NCBI GenBank assembly: GCA_029531795.1
Contig: JAPEIS010000009.1
Location: 186,001-250,000, forward strand
DNA: 64,000 bases
From: Sclerotinia nivalis
Taxonomy: Eukaryota > Ascomycota > Leotiomycetes > Helotiales > Sclerotiniaceae
Direction of reading: 5' to 3'
Shown: piece after piece, positions 23,273 through 34,347 of the stretch
Position numbering within the stretch: the stretch's first letter is position 1
Layout: each line of letters begins with the position of its first letter
The notes under the pieces: model-generated
What the model was told of the DNA's origin: nothing
The model's database searches: none
Seen by the model: the letters and a program-made list of their open reading frames with translations, nothing else
Position numbers and translations under genes: made by a program

Positions 23273-25291
23273 ATGGCTCCTATGGCGGAAACCGTCACCA
23301 TCATCAATAAATCCGGGAAAGTAGTGAGCACTGTAAGTATTTCTACGATTTTTCCGAAGTTTTACCTGAGTTCCCCTCCATCCGATATTGAATCATACAG
23401 GATGTGCTGGACTAATAACCACCTTTCATAGGGAAAACAACTCGTAAACATCTTCAAAGACGCAAAAGCCGCATATCAAGAAAAGAAAGCACAATTAAGA
23501 GAAGAACATTATCAACGAGAAGAAGAGCGAACACAGAGAGCACGAAGAAGAGCATACGAATCTCAGTATGAAATTAAAGATGTTAGAGAAGTAGGAGATG
23601 ATGCACAATCGGTAGCATCTAGACGATCTCATCGATCCCATCGTTCACATTCTTCTCGTCAAGAACCTCGATCAAATTCTCGTCCTCCTCTCACACTCAA
23701 CAATCATGAGGAATTTCCAGATACGCAAAGTATGGCTAGTGGACGCTCTCACCGTTCTCACCGTTCTCATCGTTCACATACCAGAACTCGTCACGAGTTG
23801 AATTTCGATGATTTGGAAGAGGAAGATGACATGCAAAGTCTAGCGAGTAAACGCTCACATCGTTCTCATCGATCGAAACGAAGTCATTCCGTTCATGGTT
23901 CTAAAGCTCCCACCCAACACGAGCCCGCAGGAACTCACTACGAAGATCCAGAAGAGGGTTTTTATGATGATCCTTCTCTCGCCATGTATAAACAACCATT
24001 TGCAGAGACGGAAATGACTCTAGTGAGAAGACATACGGATATGCAAACTCCTCCTATGCCAGGTCATCTCGTGAGGAGAGAAACAGCTCCTCCATCCTAT
24101 CCGAGTGGTCAATTAGTCCCTCATTCGAAAACCGTACCCGAACTTCACGATGACGGAATCGATATGGATTTAGCGTATGGAGATCTACCCCTTCATCTAG
24201 AATCCGACCATGAACCCGAATATGAACAACCAATCGTCCCACAAGAACTTCCAGCAGAACTCGATGAAACGATGAGTAAACTAGACAGTCTTCTCATCGA
24301 AGCCCAATGTCTTCATCATACTGCTACAGGCATAATGTCGAATTTGCAAGCCAATCCCGAAGCCATGGCTGCCGTGGCCCTTACCCTTGCGGAACTTTCT
24401 GCACTTCTAACCAAAATGTCTCCCTCCATTATTCCCATGCTCAAAGCCAGTTCTCCAGCTATTTTCGCCCTCCTCGCCTCCCCTCAATTTCTCATCGCCG
24501 GAGGTGTAGCCCTAGGGGTTACAGTCGTAATGTTCAACGGCTACAAAATCATCAAGAAACTCCAAGCCACCCCTGAAAAGAAATTGGAAGCTCCAATTGC
24601 CATGCAAGCTCTACCCGCTACTCCCGGCTGCCCCGAAACACCCGGATTCATGGAACCCCAAGATATGCACCATGAATACGAAGAAGCGTTGCCGTGTGAA
24701 GCATACGAGAAAGAATTAAGCAGTATTGATATCTGGCGTCGAGGTATCGTCGATGCAGAATTGGAAAGTGTAGGCACGAGTGTTGATGGTGAATACATTA
24801 CACCAACAGCTGCACGACAGAAGGAAAGTCGAAATGCAGAGCGAATTCGTCAGCGAGCTACTGAGGAAAGAATTGATGAGGATGATGAGGAACCGAGAAG
24901 TATTATGAGTCGCTTGACTAGTAAATCTCGACGATCAAAAACTCTTCCTATCAGAAGCAGTAGTTCTCAATTTGAATCTTCGGTTGCTGTTAAAGAAAAG
25001 GATGATTTGGAATCTATCCGTCTTTCTCGTGAGAAGACTTCTAAGTTGGGCAAGGCTTCTAAGAGTCATAGGTCAAGTCAATCAAAGAAGGATGATGATA
25101 ATGCATCCATGGCTTCAGGACGAGGAGAAAGAACAGAGCGAGTAGAAAAAGAAGAAAAAGAAGTCAAAGAAAAGAAAAAGAAGACTCCTCTGAGTATCTT
25201 TAGGAGTAAGACGGAGAAGAGTAGTAGTTATAAGGGAAAGGAGAAGGAGGGAAAGAAGATGGGTCATCATCCGCTTTTACTTGAGGTTTAA
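23273..25291 (+). CDS. Hypothetical protein with Ser-His-Arg repeats and one C-proximal membrane segment
   Basis: Two exons, 23273-23332 and 23432-25291, joined in phase 0 across a 99-bp intron (donor GTAAGT, acceptor TTTCATAG); 639 aa. I do not recognise a named family. Order of parts: a short N-terminal motif (VTIINKSGKVVST), a Glu/Arg-rich helix with REEHYQREEERTQRARRR, three blocks of SHRSHRSH-type repeats each preceded by a QSVAS/QSMAS/QSLAS phrase (residues about 75-175), a disordered acidic/Pro segment, a helical region (ELSALLTKMSPSIIPML), one hydrophobic segment at about 363-390, and a long Lys/Glu/Ser-rich tail. The SH-R repeats resemble SR-type low-complexity tracts and may be phosphorylated. 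It is probably a membrane-anchored adaptor; function unknown. Confidence 0.78.
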
Positions 25292-26046
25292 GTTGAGATT
25301 CTCTCGTCTTGAGCTTTTCGTTGCGTGGCTTTGCTGTTTGCTGAGAGATGGTCTCTACTTACTATGAACCTTCAGCTCATTTCTTCGGAATGAAATATCT
25401 TACAAATTAGGCATAGCCTCACTTTCTTCCCTTTTCTTTTTCGTTTTTTTTCTACTTCATTTAGCGGTCGGTATTTGGTTTGGGGGAAAAGGAATGATTT
25501 CCTTTCTCACCTCTCATTACATCTCATCCCAACCCTCATTTCAAATCTATCCCGGATTGGAGCGGAGGCAACTCAGAGTTCAGAGGTCAGGAGGAAGTTT
25601 ATGATTTATGCTTGGGTGGATATAGGGTCGGATGAGTACATGAATGTTTGGATGGAGGCTTGGATTGAGGCTTGGGTTGATGAATAAGGAAGGACATTAA
25701 GTTATGTACATACGAATACAATATCGACAGTAACGATACCGGAACAGATTGGACGCTTGGACGCTTGGATTTACATAGGAAGGGGATGGAAAGGAGCATA
25801 TATGTCATACTGAAAGATAAATTTATAAATATTCTTCCAGATGCTGTGGTATATTCATTGCTATTCTTTCTTGCATTTGAAATTTACTCTGTGTTGTTAA
25901 TATTGCTTATTGTTACCCCCAAACCAAAGTCACGAATACTACTAGGTATGTAGCGACAGCTTCAACTCCTATGATAACCCTTGGGCTTATGTATGTATTA
26001 CATGTACGTACTTCTCGCATCCTCCAAACTCACTACAGTCCTACAA

Positions 26047-26081
26047 ATTATACATTATACATTATACATTATACATTATAC
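26047..26081. repeat. Microsatellite, 7-bp unit ATTATAC x5
   Basis: Five perfect head-to-tail copies of ATTATAC, followed by an imperfect ATATC. Non-coding. Confidence 0.9.
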
Positions 26082-26296
26082 ATATCATAACCCAAATATC
26101 CAACATCCTACTCTTTACTCCCTCCTCTCCCTCCTCTTTATTCTCTTCTTCATCTAATTCATCCCTCTTCCTCTTCTCTCTCTTCTTTTTATTCTCTTCA
26201 TTAGGAGTGAAAGTATATATGAATTCCGAATTCTAAACTTTAAATTCTAATCATCTATTTCATTCATCTATTTATCTTATTCTATTCCATATCCCT

Positions 26297-26365
26297 CACC
26301 TCTCACCTCTCACCTCTCACCTCTCACCTCTCACCTCTCACCTCTCACCTCTCACCTCTCACCTC
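26297..26365. repeat. Minisatellite, 7-bp unit CACCTCT x9
   Basis: Nine perfect tandem copies of CACCTCT, plus a partial copy. All pyrimidine on one strand except the single A per unit. A short CATC microsatellite follows at about 26378-26396. Non-coding. Confidence 0.9.
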
Positions 26366-26435
26366 ATCCCTAATCCCATCCATCCATCCATCCATCTCTC
26401 ACCTCACCCCTAATCCCACCCCATCTATCCTCTTT

Positions 26436-26525
26436 ATCACAACTCATCTCATCACAACTCATCTCATCACAACTCATCTCATCACAACTCATCTCATCAC
26501 AACTCATCTCATCACAACTCATATC
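26436..26525. repeat. Minisatellite, 15-bp unit ATCACAACTCATCTC x6
   Basis: Six direct copies; the last differs in its final bases (ATATC). On the minus strand an open frame through it reads as a five-residue repeat (S-C-D-E-M), which is a by-product of the 15-bp period being a multiple of three and not evidence of a gene. The copies are nearly identical, so the array is young or actively homogenised. Confidence 0.9.
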
Positions 26526-27732
26526 CTCGTATATCATCAAATCACTTACCTCATCCAAATACATCACCATTTCCATCGTCATTCCAACCCCCAACCCCCA
26601 ACCCCAACTTCGCTAACCAACCCCTTTAATTATTTTAATTTCGTTCTCAAACTTCATTTCAACGTCCACTTCCACTTCTATTCTCAGATACGATTTTATA
26701 TTTTATTACATCCTATCTTATTATATTATATCATAAATTCAATATCATATAAATTCAACACCATATCAATATCAATTCTTCAATATCAATATCATTATCA
26801 TTCCAGTATTAATCGCCTCATTCGGAATTCCTCTCAATATCAACATCAACATCAACATCAATATCATTGATCATATCTACCCAACCATCCTCCAAATCAC
26901 ACTCTCAAATCTTATTATTTCCCCACGGAACCACATTATTTCATATCATATCATATAAAATGAATCCAACCCAACCGATATACAACCAACTCCAACTCCA
27001 CCTCCAAACCCAACCTCCAAACTCCTCATCCAACTTTACATCCAAACCAACCTGCAAACCAACCTGCAAACCCAGCCTCCAAACCCAATCTCCAACTCCT
27101 CATCCAAATTGAACTTCCAAACCACGCCTCCAAACTCAACCTTCAACCGTCCTTAAATCCCAACCCAACTACCAGAAAATGCAACAAATCGTGATGCCTT
27201 GAAATTCATTCAAAATCATTCAACTAAAATCAACCCCAATCCGACTCAATCAATTCCAACCTTTTTCTTCCTTCCATTCTTCCGAACTAATCTCATCTTC
27301 ACATTCGTTTCTCTGCCTGGTTTATGTTCCATTGCATTGCATTGCTACTTGCTTCCCTACTCATCTGCCCAAACGAATATATACGCCTTAGGTAAAACTT
27401 CATGTCGATCCACTTTCAATCATTAATCTGTGCCATCACTCTTCTTGCTCATATGAGGTATCGTGATGTGATGTGATCTTCTTTCATGAACATTGTCGCT
27501 ATGTTCCATACTATCGTGATATGTATGGCGAGGAGGTCCTTTCGAATTTCGCTTTCATCGATCGATTTCGCGAGTTATCGTATTTGTTCACCCCTCACAG
27601 TAATCCTCGGTCCAATTATCCCTCATTCATCACTTTTGAGTCAAATCGAATCCAGGACCTCTCAATCCAAATCACTCCAACCTCGTCATCACCCAACAAA
27701 ATCCTCTTGCGAATTCATATTTTCACACCCTT

Positions 27733-29119
27733 TCATTCAATAACCATTTTTCTCGAACCCCCAACCATTGTCCACCCTAATGCTCTCAAAGCACTCGAAT
27801 CCTTCGCCCTAATAATCGTACAAGCAGGTAACATTGGGTTCGATGGATCAATATGTGATGCATCTCTTGCCGCTTGTTCAATTGCACCCATTTCCTCTTT
27901 GCACTCTTGTCCATTTAATGGACATACTATTATTGGTTGACGATGAGTGATATCTCGGGCGCCGGATAGATGAACCTTTAGGTTATGTTAGTTCTGCTTT
28001 AAAGATTTGAGTGGAATCAGTGAAAAAGAGTACTGGTAAAGTCCGCAAGCAAGAAAGAAGAAACATATATACCTTTATAACAAGAAAGAACTCAATCTTA
28101 TATAAAGTTGCCGTCGTCGTAAAAGAGTTAACAAAATGCATTGGAAAAGCCGCTTTTCCTCTCCTAATAATTCCCTCCGAATCCCTTAAATCCTTTGATG
28201 GATATATTAAACCAAGGGTTGTGAAATATCCCGCCTCTGGTAATCTCGTTCCCACAGTCGCAGTTTGTTTAGCTATCCGATTGATCTTCTTCGTAGGTTC
28301 ATCTCCTTCAGGATTATATGTGATTTCTTCTTCTATCCCAATTGTAATCTTTTGTATGACTACTTTTGTAGCTTTCTTTAACCAAATAGGATTGGGTAAT
28401 AATGTGATAAAAACATCAACAGGATCCGAAGGACCAAATGACCATCGAGGTAGTGAAAGTCTCAAAGTAACAAGATGATCCGAATTATTCTCTGCTAATT
28501 CCGGTCGCTTGTACATGCCAAATGTTGAAATAGTGTCATATCTTTGCATCGGAACTGGAAATGCGAATTTTTTTTGTTCTTGACCCTGTTGAACCGTAAC
28601 CACCAATTCATAATAAGTTTCCGCTGTGCGACTAGGTAATTGTAGACTGGCCGGTGGGATCCTTCGATTTGATTCCTGTCCTCCTCTTCCAAATGGTATG
28701 AATAAAACGAAAGGTAGATCCATCAAAACCACACTTTCGCTTTCCTTCCCTGCAGTACATCGAAACAATAGCAACTCCTTCCCAACCACATCCGTCGTTT
28801 CTCTTCGAGGTGTCCCCAAATGTTTCTTAGCTATCGATTCCGCAGATGGATGTATGGTTTCCCTTCGCTGTAAACATATTCGTACCAATGATATCGCTAT
28901 CGGCGCAGAAATTCCAGTGAGGGGTCGAATTTCTACTTTACCCTCTACCCTAGGCTATAATCTCCAAATTAATCCCATACTCTCATGGAACTCACAATCG
29001 CAAGACAGATAATCAAAACCAAAAGAAAAAAATTCACCTACAAGCGTAGCAGAAATACCCGGATAACCAACTAGTAAATTACTGTTGGGAGGACCGGAAA
29101 CTCGGACAAAGGCAGACAT
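27733..29119 (-). CDS. Arrestin-like N-terminal domain protein
   Basis: A fungal alpha-arrestin-type protein; relatives act as adaptors that bring ubiquitin ligases to membrane proteins or sort pH/nutrient signals. Three exons: 29119-29042, 28954-28073, 27975-27733; 400 aa, all junctions phase 0. Exon 1 carries the beta-strand start SAFVRVSGPPNSNLLVGYPG; the splice restores ISATLPRVEGKVEIRP, a strongly conserved arrestin-N strand. The middle has DLPFVLFIPFG and further beta-strand-like alternation. The last exon encodes a conserved tail: CPLNGQECKEEMGAIEQA, then DPSNPMLPACTIIRA, ALRALGW and VVGG-type end. No clear PPxY motif is visible, so Rsp5 binding is uncertain. If intron 2 (28072-27976) is not removed, the protein ends early after an unrelated hydrophobic run. 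Confident in the fold; role unknown. Confidence 0.82.
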
Positions 29120-29230
29120 ATCGTGCACACCCAAAGATCACTGGCGCCACCGCGCAGGTTTGCGCCAAATGGAAAACAATGTTGTTGAGCAGTGTGAGTT
29201 GAGTTGAAAGTTCGAGTCTCATATGTAAAT

Positions 29231-29259
29231 GTATGTATGTATGTATGTATGTATGTATG
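29231..29259. repeat. Microsatellite (GTAT)n
   Basis: About seven perfect GTAT units in the promoter-side region of the arrestin-like gene. Confidence 0.9.
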
Positions 29260-29493
29260 CGGTAAGTCAGTTTGCGCGAATTGTGGGGTTGCGTGTCTAT
29301 GATATAACTTTCGTCGTCAACATATAAGCAAGGCTAAGCTTTCATTTGGGGATGGTTCTTTTTTCGTAAGTGAGTACTAGAGAGGTGTAGTTTGTGAGAT
29401 TCGTTTAGTATGTTATCGAGTAAGAAAGGTCTAGATTTTCCTCAGTTCTTTGGCGGAAAGTTGATTTGTTTTTGTTTTTCGATGAAAGGTAAT

Positions 29494-29508
29494 GGAGAGA
29501 GAGAGAGA

Positions 29509-29551
<43 letters not shown>

Positions 29552-29568
29552 AGAGAGAGAGAGAGAGG
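29494..29568. repeat. Compound microsatellite (GA)n(GC)n(GA)n G8 (GA)n
   Basis: An unbroken purine-rich tract with an internal alternating GC block and a run of eight G. The alternating GC stretch could adopt Z-form and the GA tracts triplex, but that is inference. Confidence 0.85.
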
Positions 29569-30170
29569 GACACAGAGAGATGTTTTTGATGAATAATGGG
29601 AATAATGAGTGAAGGGAGAAATTTCTAGAAATCAAGGTAATTGGCAGGATAGATACTTTGAAAGGAATAGCTAATTAATTAAAAATTGAAATTCAGTAAT
29701 AATTGGAAGCGGTTGTTCTTTTCATGGATGTAATTGTAGGTAGTTATGAAGCGTGGGTAGCTGTAAGGGTTAAGATAAAGTATGGAAGGATTGATGCATT
29801 CGTCTAGTTGGTGGTCCAGACGTCCAGACATCCAGACTTTAATCAAGCCGACAATATATACGTAGGTACAGATAATGAAAACCAGCAACAAAAATCAGGT
29901 TAAAGTTATCAACAATGAAAAGAGTTTCAATATATGTCACTGTAGTAATAAGTGCATAATATCAAGAATGTTGATTTTCCTGTTTATTGAAGGGTACTTG
30001 GATGTTTTGGATAAGCTTTATATTTCTCATACACTCACAAGTATATAAATAGAAAATCAATGATAAATAATTCTAGATAGAAATGACAGAAATAATAACG
30101 ATCTCCCTCAATTCACTCAAAACACAACAAGCTTCTGAAGATCCGATCCACAAGAAATTGGCCCTACAAA

Positions 30171-30203
30171 ATAATCATAATCATAATCATAATCATAATC
30201 ATA
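30171..30203. repeat. Microsatellite (ATAATC)n
   Basis: Five to six units of ATAATC in the spacer upstream of the cyclophilin gene. Confidence 0.8.
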
Positions 30204-30528
30204 CATAATCCCATCCATCCAATCCATCCAATCCATCCACCCCCACCCAATCCCGACTCTCCATCTTACACCAAAAAATCAGCCTTGCCTAATTGCCTTG
30301 TCCCGATAACCATAAAAAACCCATAAATTCCTCTAGCCTTCCACCCTTCCAGCCTCACGCTTTTCATCTCGATATAAAAAATCTAAAGCTTCTCTCAGCC
30401 GCCTTCCTTTCAGCTACCACGCCAGTTTTCCAAACACTACCACTACCATACATACCATACATTTATTGAAATCCCAATGCCAAACCAAGAGAAAAGATAT
30501 TTGTCTTAAAAGGATCAAACAATTCATC

Positions 30529-31321
30529 ATGTCAGTAACTTTACATACCAGCTTAGGCGATATTAAAATCGAAGTTTTCTGCGAAAGTGTGCCGAAAGCT
30601 GCTGAGGTAAATACTATCCTATCTTTTCCTTGGCCCTTTTTTCTTGTATTTTGTACCATAAAAGGTCAATTAATGACGCTCCGCTGGGCCACTACCGTGG
30701 AGGCTTTTTCGCTTCGCTCTTTTTGTTTTCTATCCCATCCTACCTCTATTACCCAAAAGAATCAATGAATACTGCTGCGCGGGCCACTCCCCTGGAGGCT
30801 TTTTCGCTCCGCTCTCCTTATTTCCAACCCTGCCCTACCCTACCCTACCATCCCAATCCCCAATCTCCAAACTAACACCCCTCTAGAATTTCCTCGCCCT
30901 CTGCGCCTCAACCTACTACACGCTTTCCCCAATCCACCGGCTAATCCCAACCTTCATGCTACAAACCGGCTCTCCCTCTCCCTCCAACCCGCTCTTCACC
31001 TCCGCACCCCCAAAATCCGGCACCTCCATCTGGCAAACGCCATTCGCGAACGAAATCCTCCCTACGCTCTGCCACAACGCACGAGGCATCGTCTCCATGG
31101 CCAACAAAGGACCCTGCACAAACGGCTCTCAATTTTTCATCTTGTTTGCGCCGGCCCCGCATCTAGATGGGCAGAATACCGTGTTTGGACATGTGATTGG
31201 GGAGGAGGGGATGAGGGTTTTGGGGGAGATGGAACGGTTGGAGGTGGATGGGAAGAATAGGCCGTTGGAGAAGGTGGTTATTGAGAGGGTGACTGTGCAT
31301 GCTAATCCGCTTGCGGGGTGA
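30529..31321 (+). CDS. Peptidyl-prolyl cis-trans isomerase, cyclophilin PPIL3/Cyp10 type
   Basis: Cyclophilin that isomerises X-Pro bonds; the PPIL3/Cyp10 subfamily is linked to the spliceosome. Two exons, 30529-30606 and 30887-31321; 170 aa, close to the 161 aa of human PPIL3. The N-terminus SVTLHTSLGDIKIEVFCE is typical of the subfamily. Active-site features are HRLIPTFMLQTG (with the catalytic Arg), ARGIVSMANKGPCTNGSQFFI and HLDGQNTVFGHVI; the C-terminal VHANP ending is characteristic. The usual Trp is replaced by His in PHLDG, as in PPIL3, which predicts weak cyclosporin binding. An insertion of Ser/Pro-rich residues after LQTG (PSPSNPLFTSAPPKSGTS) replaces the short glycine loop. The single intron is 280 bp, long for this window, and contains a duplicated 55-bp unit. 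Confidence 0.92.
30666..30815. repeat. Duplicated ~55-bp unit inside the cyclophilin intron
   Basis: Two direct copies, 30666-30720 and 30762-30815, share GGGCCACT, then TGGAGGCTTTTTCGCT and CGCTCT, with about eight mismatches. Offset is 95-96 bp. Both lie wholly inside the intron. The copies are GC-richer than the surrounding intron. Confidence 0.8.
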
Positions 31322-32272
31322 AGTGGAGGGAAGGGATCAGATCGAGATTAGGAGGGAGAATATGATGGATAATGGATGGGAAATATTAGATCAGGGACGA
31401 TTAGGTAACACGTGCAAGACGAACGATGTACTTGTTTGTACGCCGTAAATCGTGGGGAAATATAGAGGTTAAGTCTGCGTCTAGCCCATTCTAGACTGAG
31501 GATGAAAAGATACCCAAAGATGCATGACATCTACCATATCAGCGTAGGACGCAAAGATAGTAGAAGCCAACCTTAAGAACTCAGGGGTCCTTAGCCTTCG
31601 GCAGCTATTTTAAGACAGTGGGCGGGCGGCTGATACTACAGCAGCAACCGGGGATTGGGGGCACAGTCTGTGTAACATTGGACACTGGTTCAATATTGGG
31701 GGCCGAGAAGCAGGAAGTAAAACCAGGCAGGAATGAATGAATGAGATACGATAGATACCCAAGTAAACGTCTGGTTGAGAAAAAATAAATCAATCAATAA
31801 TTATTATGGAATCAATTGAATTCATCAATCCCTATTGGAAGTTCAGCTATCTACCTTACCTACCAAGTATTTTTCGCGTCTTGTATGACTAGTATAGTAT
31901 ACCAAGTAGTTTCAAGCTTCGAGGCATATTTTACCGGCGCTATACTCCATACCTTCGTCCCATAAGGCTGTTGCGCTAGCATGTTTAATGAGGGAGCAGT
32001 ATATAGGATGAGATATCATCAATCTGATTTCATACTTTGTGCTAGAAAATGTATATGCATTATTCGTTAATGTAAAACCTTCACCTAATTGATATCAAGC
32101 ATGCTTGCAATTAGACGATTGCCATAACGCCTCATGACATACATATCCTAAAATCTATGTACCACCTAACTCCAGGAGTAATTCGTTACCCTAGCCAAAT
32201 CACATGATCGCATCGTGAGTAATCCCCTAAGCCCAAAATCATAATGAACTTAGAGTATACGTCGTGATACCT
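31322..32272. other. Convergent intergenic region, no gene seen
   Basis: About 950 bp between the cyclophilin stop and the phosphatase stop. The minus frames at 31348 and 31605 lack features. No repeats of note. Confidence 0.4.
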
Positions 32273-34347
32273 TCATACTCCCATACCTAAACCAATAACT
32301 TCGAAAATTATAGGATTACCTTCGACTGCCAACCAGGCAATACCTAAAAATTTGTCAGCTGCTAATTCGAATCCCGTATTACCATCTGAACTTACCACTA
32401 TAAACCACGAGCTTCGTGACTACTTCGACATCATATCTCACACGAGGTTTTTCTAGTCTAGAGAACATTTCCGTCTCATCTAGCTCATTTTCCTGTCCAA
32501 CAGCAATCTCATCCTCTTCAGCATTATCCCCTTCAAAACCTGGAGTAGATAATCCTGAATTGTACATAACATGACCTGCCCCCATCATTTGTTCATATGA
32601 GCCAACTCTTGACTGTGCTGGAGTCGGTAAATTCATGCCTCCATGCATCGATGACATCCCGGATGTTACAGCACCATCCGTGGTCGGTTGCTTAGAATCA
32701 AAACTATCTTTCGTTTCTTTCGTGGTTGTTTGACGTGAACTCATTCCTTCGAAAATGTCAGTAAGACTATCTCTTCGTCTCTTTTCTCGATAAGCAAGAG
32801 TTTCGTATGCATCGGCAGCTGATTGAGGTCCAACAGATACAGCCCTACCCCTTCCAACATGTCGTATAGATGAGATCAAACTTGGCAAGTCGGATACAGA
32901 TGGCATAACATTATCGACCTTGAGTCTCGATGGAATGTTATTATATTCTGAAGCAGGCATAAAGAATTTTCGAGGTAAGATTAAACCTGTGTTTTCGAAG
33001 GCCCGGAAAATATGTGGAAGGAACTTCAACAATGTTGGTTTCATGACTTCCCTCCAGGCAAAAATTACCAATACACCAATAAGAACTCGCAAAATTACAA
33101 CGGTCCAACCCATGTGGTTCAGGTCGAATGGAACGGTTGCTGGAACTGGGATGTTCCAGGCCCAACCACCAGAAGCATAATGCCAACCTCCAAGTTCAAC
33201 TCCTATCATGACCGCTGCAAATGCGACACTATCGTCGAAACATGGGCAATCGTCAGCTGGCTCTGGATGGACCCTTATAAGAATAATAATGACAATGGCG
33301 ATTGTTACAGGAGCCCTCCATGTACTGCTGTGAAGGTAGTTACCAATCATTGATCCATACACACACTCAACGACAGATATCAGAGCTCCTAGTACACTTC
33401 CAACAACTACATCCACAAAACCGTGCATACCACAATAAAGTCGTCCGAGTACAATAGAGAAGGCGTAAGAATAACTGACAATCTCCAGAGCCAGTTTCGT
33501 TGTAGGAAGCAGTGGACATTCTGGAGAATGAAGAGTGAAAAGCGCATATACAGCCACCGATACAGCATTAGCAGAATGCGTTGATGGAAATCCATACTCG
33601 AGTGCAGCCGATCCCGACATAGTAATACGATGTAGAGGTGGAGATAATGGCCTAGGTAGTGAGAACATATCCTTAATAAATCCTGTTAAAAAGACTCCAG
33701 TTGCCAATATATGAACCATCCTGAAATCCAGTTAGCCAATGTCTGCGACCAGCAGTCATGAAATCCATTACCCTCTTCCCAAAGATGTATGCCCACACCA
33801 AAATAGAATTGGAAGAACAATCATGAAAAAAGTATGTGTTCCAAGGTTCGCAGTGACAGCAAAATAAGTGTCGAGTGCTGGAGATCGCATCTTATCCTGC
33901 ATCCAAGCTAAGTATGGCGTTTCCCATCGAATTAAAGGCAACAGAGCCTGTCGCATATTGTATCTCCATGGTGGAAGTTTGCGCTTGTCTGCGGGGTCGT
34001 TGTCAGTACAATTTCATTGAGTAATTTTGATGCTAATAAATAGAATTCCCCTCAAAGACTCGAGGAGAGGATTCGAAAAGAAAAGAGGTGCATCTTCAAC
34101 AAATCTGGCATTGCTACGTCTATTGATTTGCGCAATAGATGTCTCAATAGCAAGATAACGAAATGTAGTGAAGGGGCAGTTTGCGCAGAAATAATCCATA
34201 ATCACTATACTCACAGTGATCTAAACTTTTCAAGCCTGCGTCGATAACATCTGTGGAAGGTGCAGTAACTGAAATCGATGGTTGTTGAGGATTATTATTA
34301 TTCGATTTCTCAAGCTCTAGGCCATCGCCATTTGGAGTCGGACACAT
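32273..34347 (-). CDS. Long-chain-base-1-phosphate phosphatase (Lcb3/Ysr3 type, PAP2 family)
   Basis: ER membrane enzyme that dephosphorylates dihydrosphingosine/phytosphingosine 1-phosphate. Four exons: 34347-34215, 33988-33772, 33720-32396, 32343-32273; 581 aa, phases match. The three phosphatase signatures are present: KDMFSLPRP (K-x6-RP), YGFPSTHSANA (PSxH type) and GRLYCGMHGFVDVVVG (R-x5-H-x3-D). Upstream, LPPWRYNMRQALLPL and WETPYLAWMQ are conserved in this subfamily. About eight membrane segments are visible. A disordered Ser/Thr/Met-rich stretch separates the membrane core from a conserved C-terminal hydrophobic end; the last exon (IAWLAVEGNPIIFEVIGLGM) is easily missed because the frame also runs on to a nearby stop at 32379. 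The first intron is 226 bp. No upstream in-frame ATG exists before a stop. Confidence 0.9.

Larger units (their letters stand above)
25292..27732. other. Satellite-rich intergenic region
   Basis: About 2.4 kb that separates the 3' ends of two convergent genes. It holds three short tandem arrays (listed separately) and A/C- or C/T-rich low-complexity DNA from about 26100 to 27200. Frames at 25475, 25765, 26867 and 27199 are compositionally driven and were not accepted as genes. Confidence 0.55.
29120..30528. other. Divergent intergenic region with microsatellites
   Basis: About 1.4 kb between the divergent arrestin-like and cyclophilin genes. It carries three simple repeats (listed separately) and AT-rich DNA. 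The minus frame at 29405 is the translation of a GA/GC dinucleotide tract and was rejected. Nothing else is supportable. Confidence 0.45.

Noticed and set aside
26297..26525. CRISPR-like regular repeats
   Set aside because: Head-to-tail with no spacers in a eukaryotic genome; these are minisatellites.
26370..26594. Minus-strand frame with a five-residue repeat
   Set aside because: Direct product of the 15-bp DNA satellite; no flanking coding signal.
27473..27940. 155-codon plus-strand open frame
   Set aside because: It lies opposite the last exon of the arrestin-like gene; the minus-strand reading matches the conserved family tail and splices in phase, so the plus frame is a shadow.
29405..29635. 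Ser/Leu/Arg-rich minus frame
   Set aside because: Translation of a GA/GC dinucleotide tract.
32379..32395. Stop codon TAA as end of the LCB-phosphate phosphatase
   Set aside because: A good donor GTAAGT sits just before it and the next exon encodes a conserved hydrophobic C-terminus in phase.
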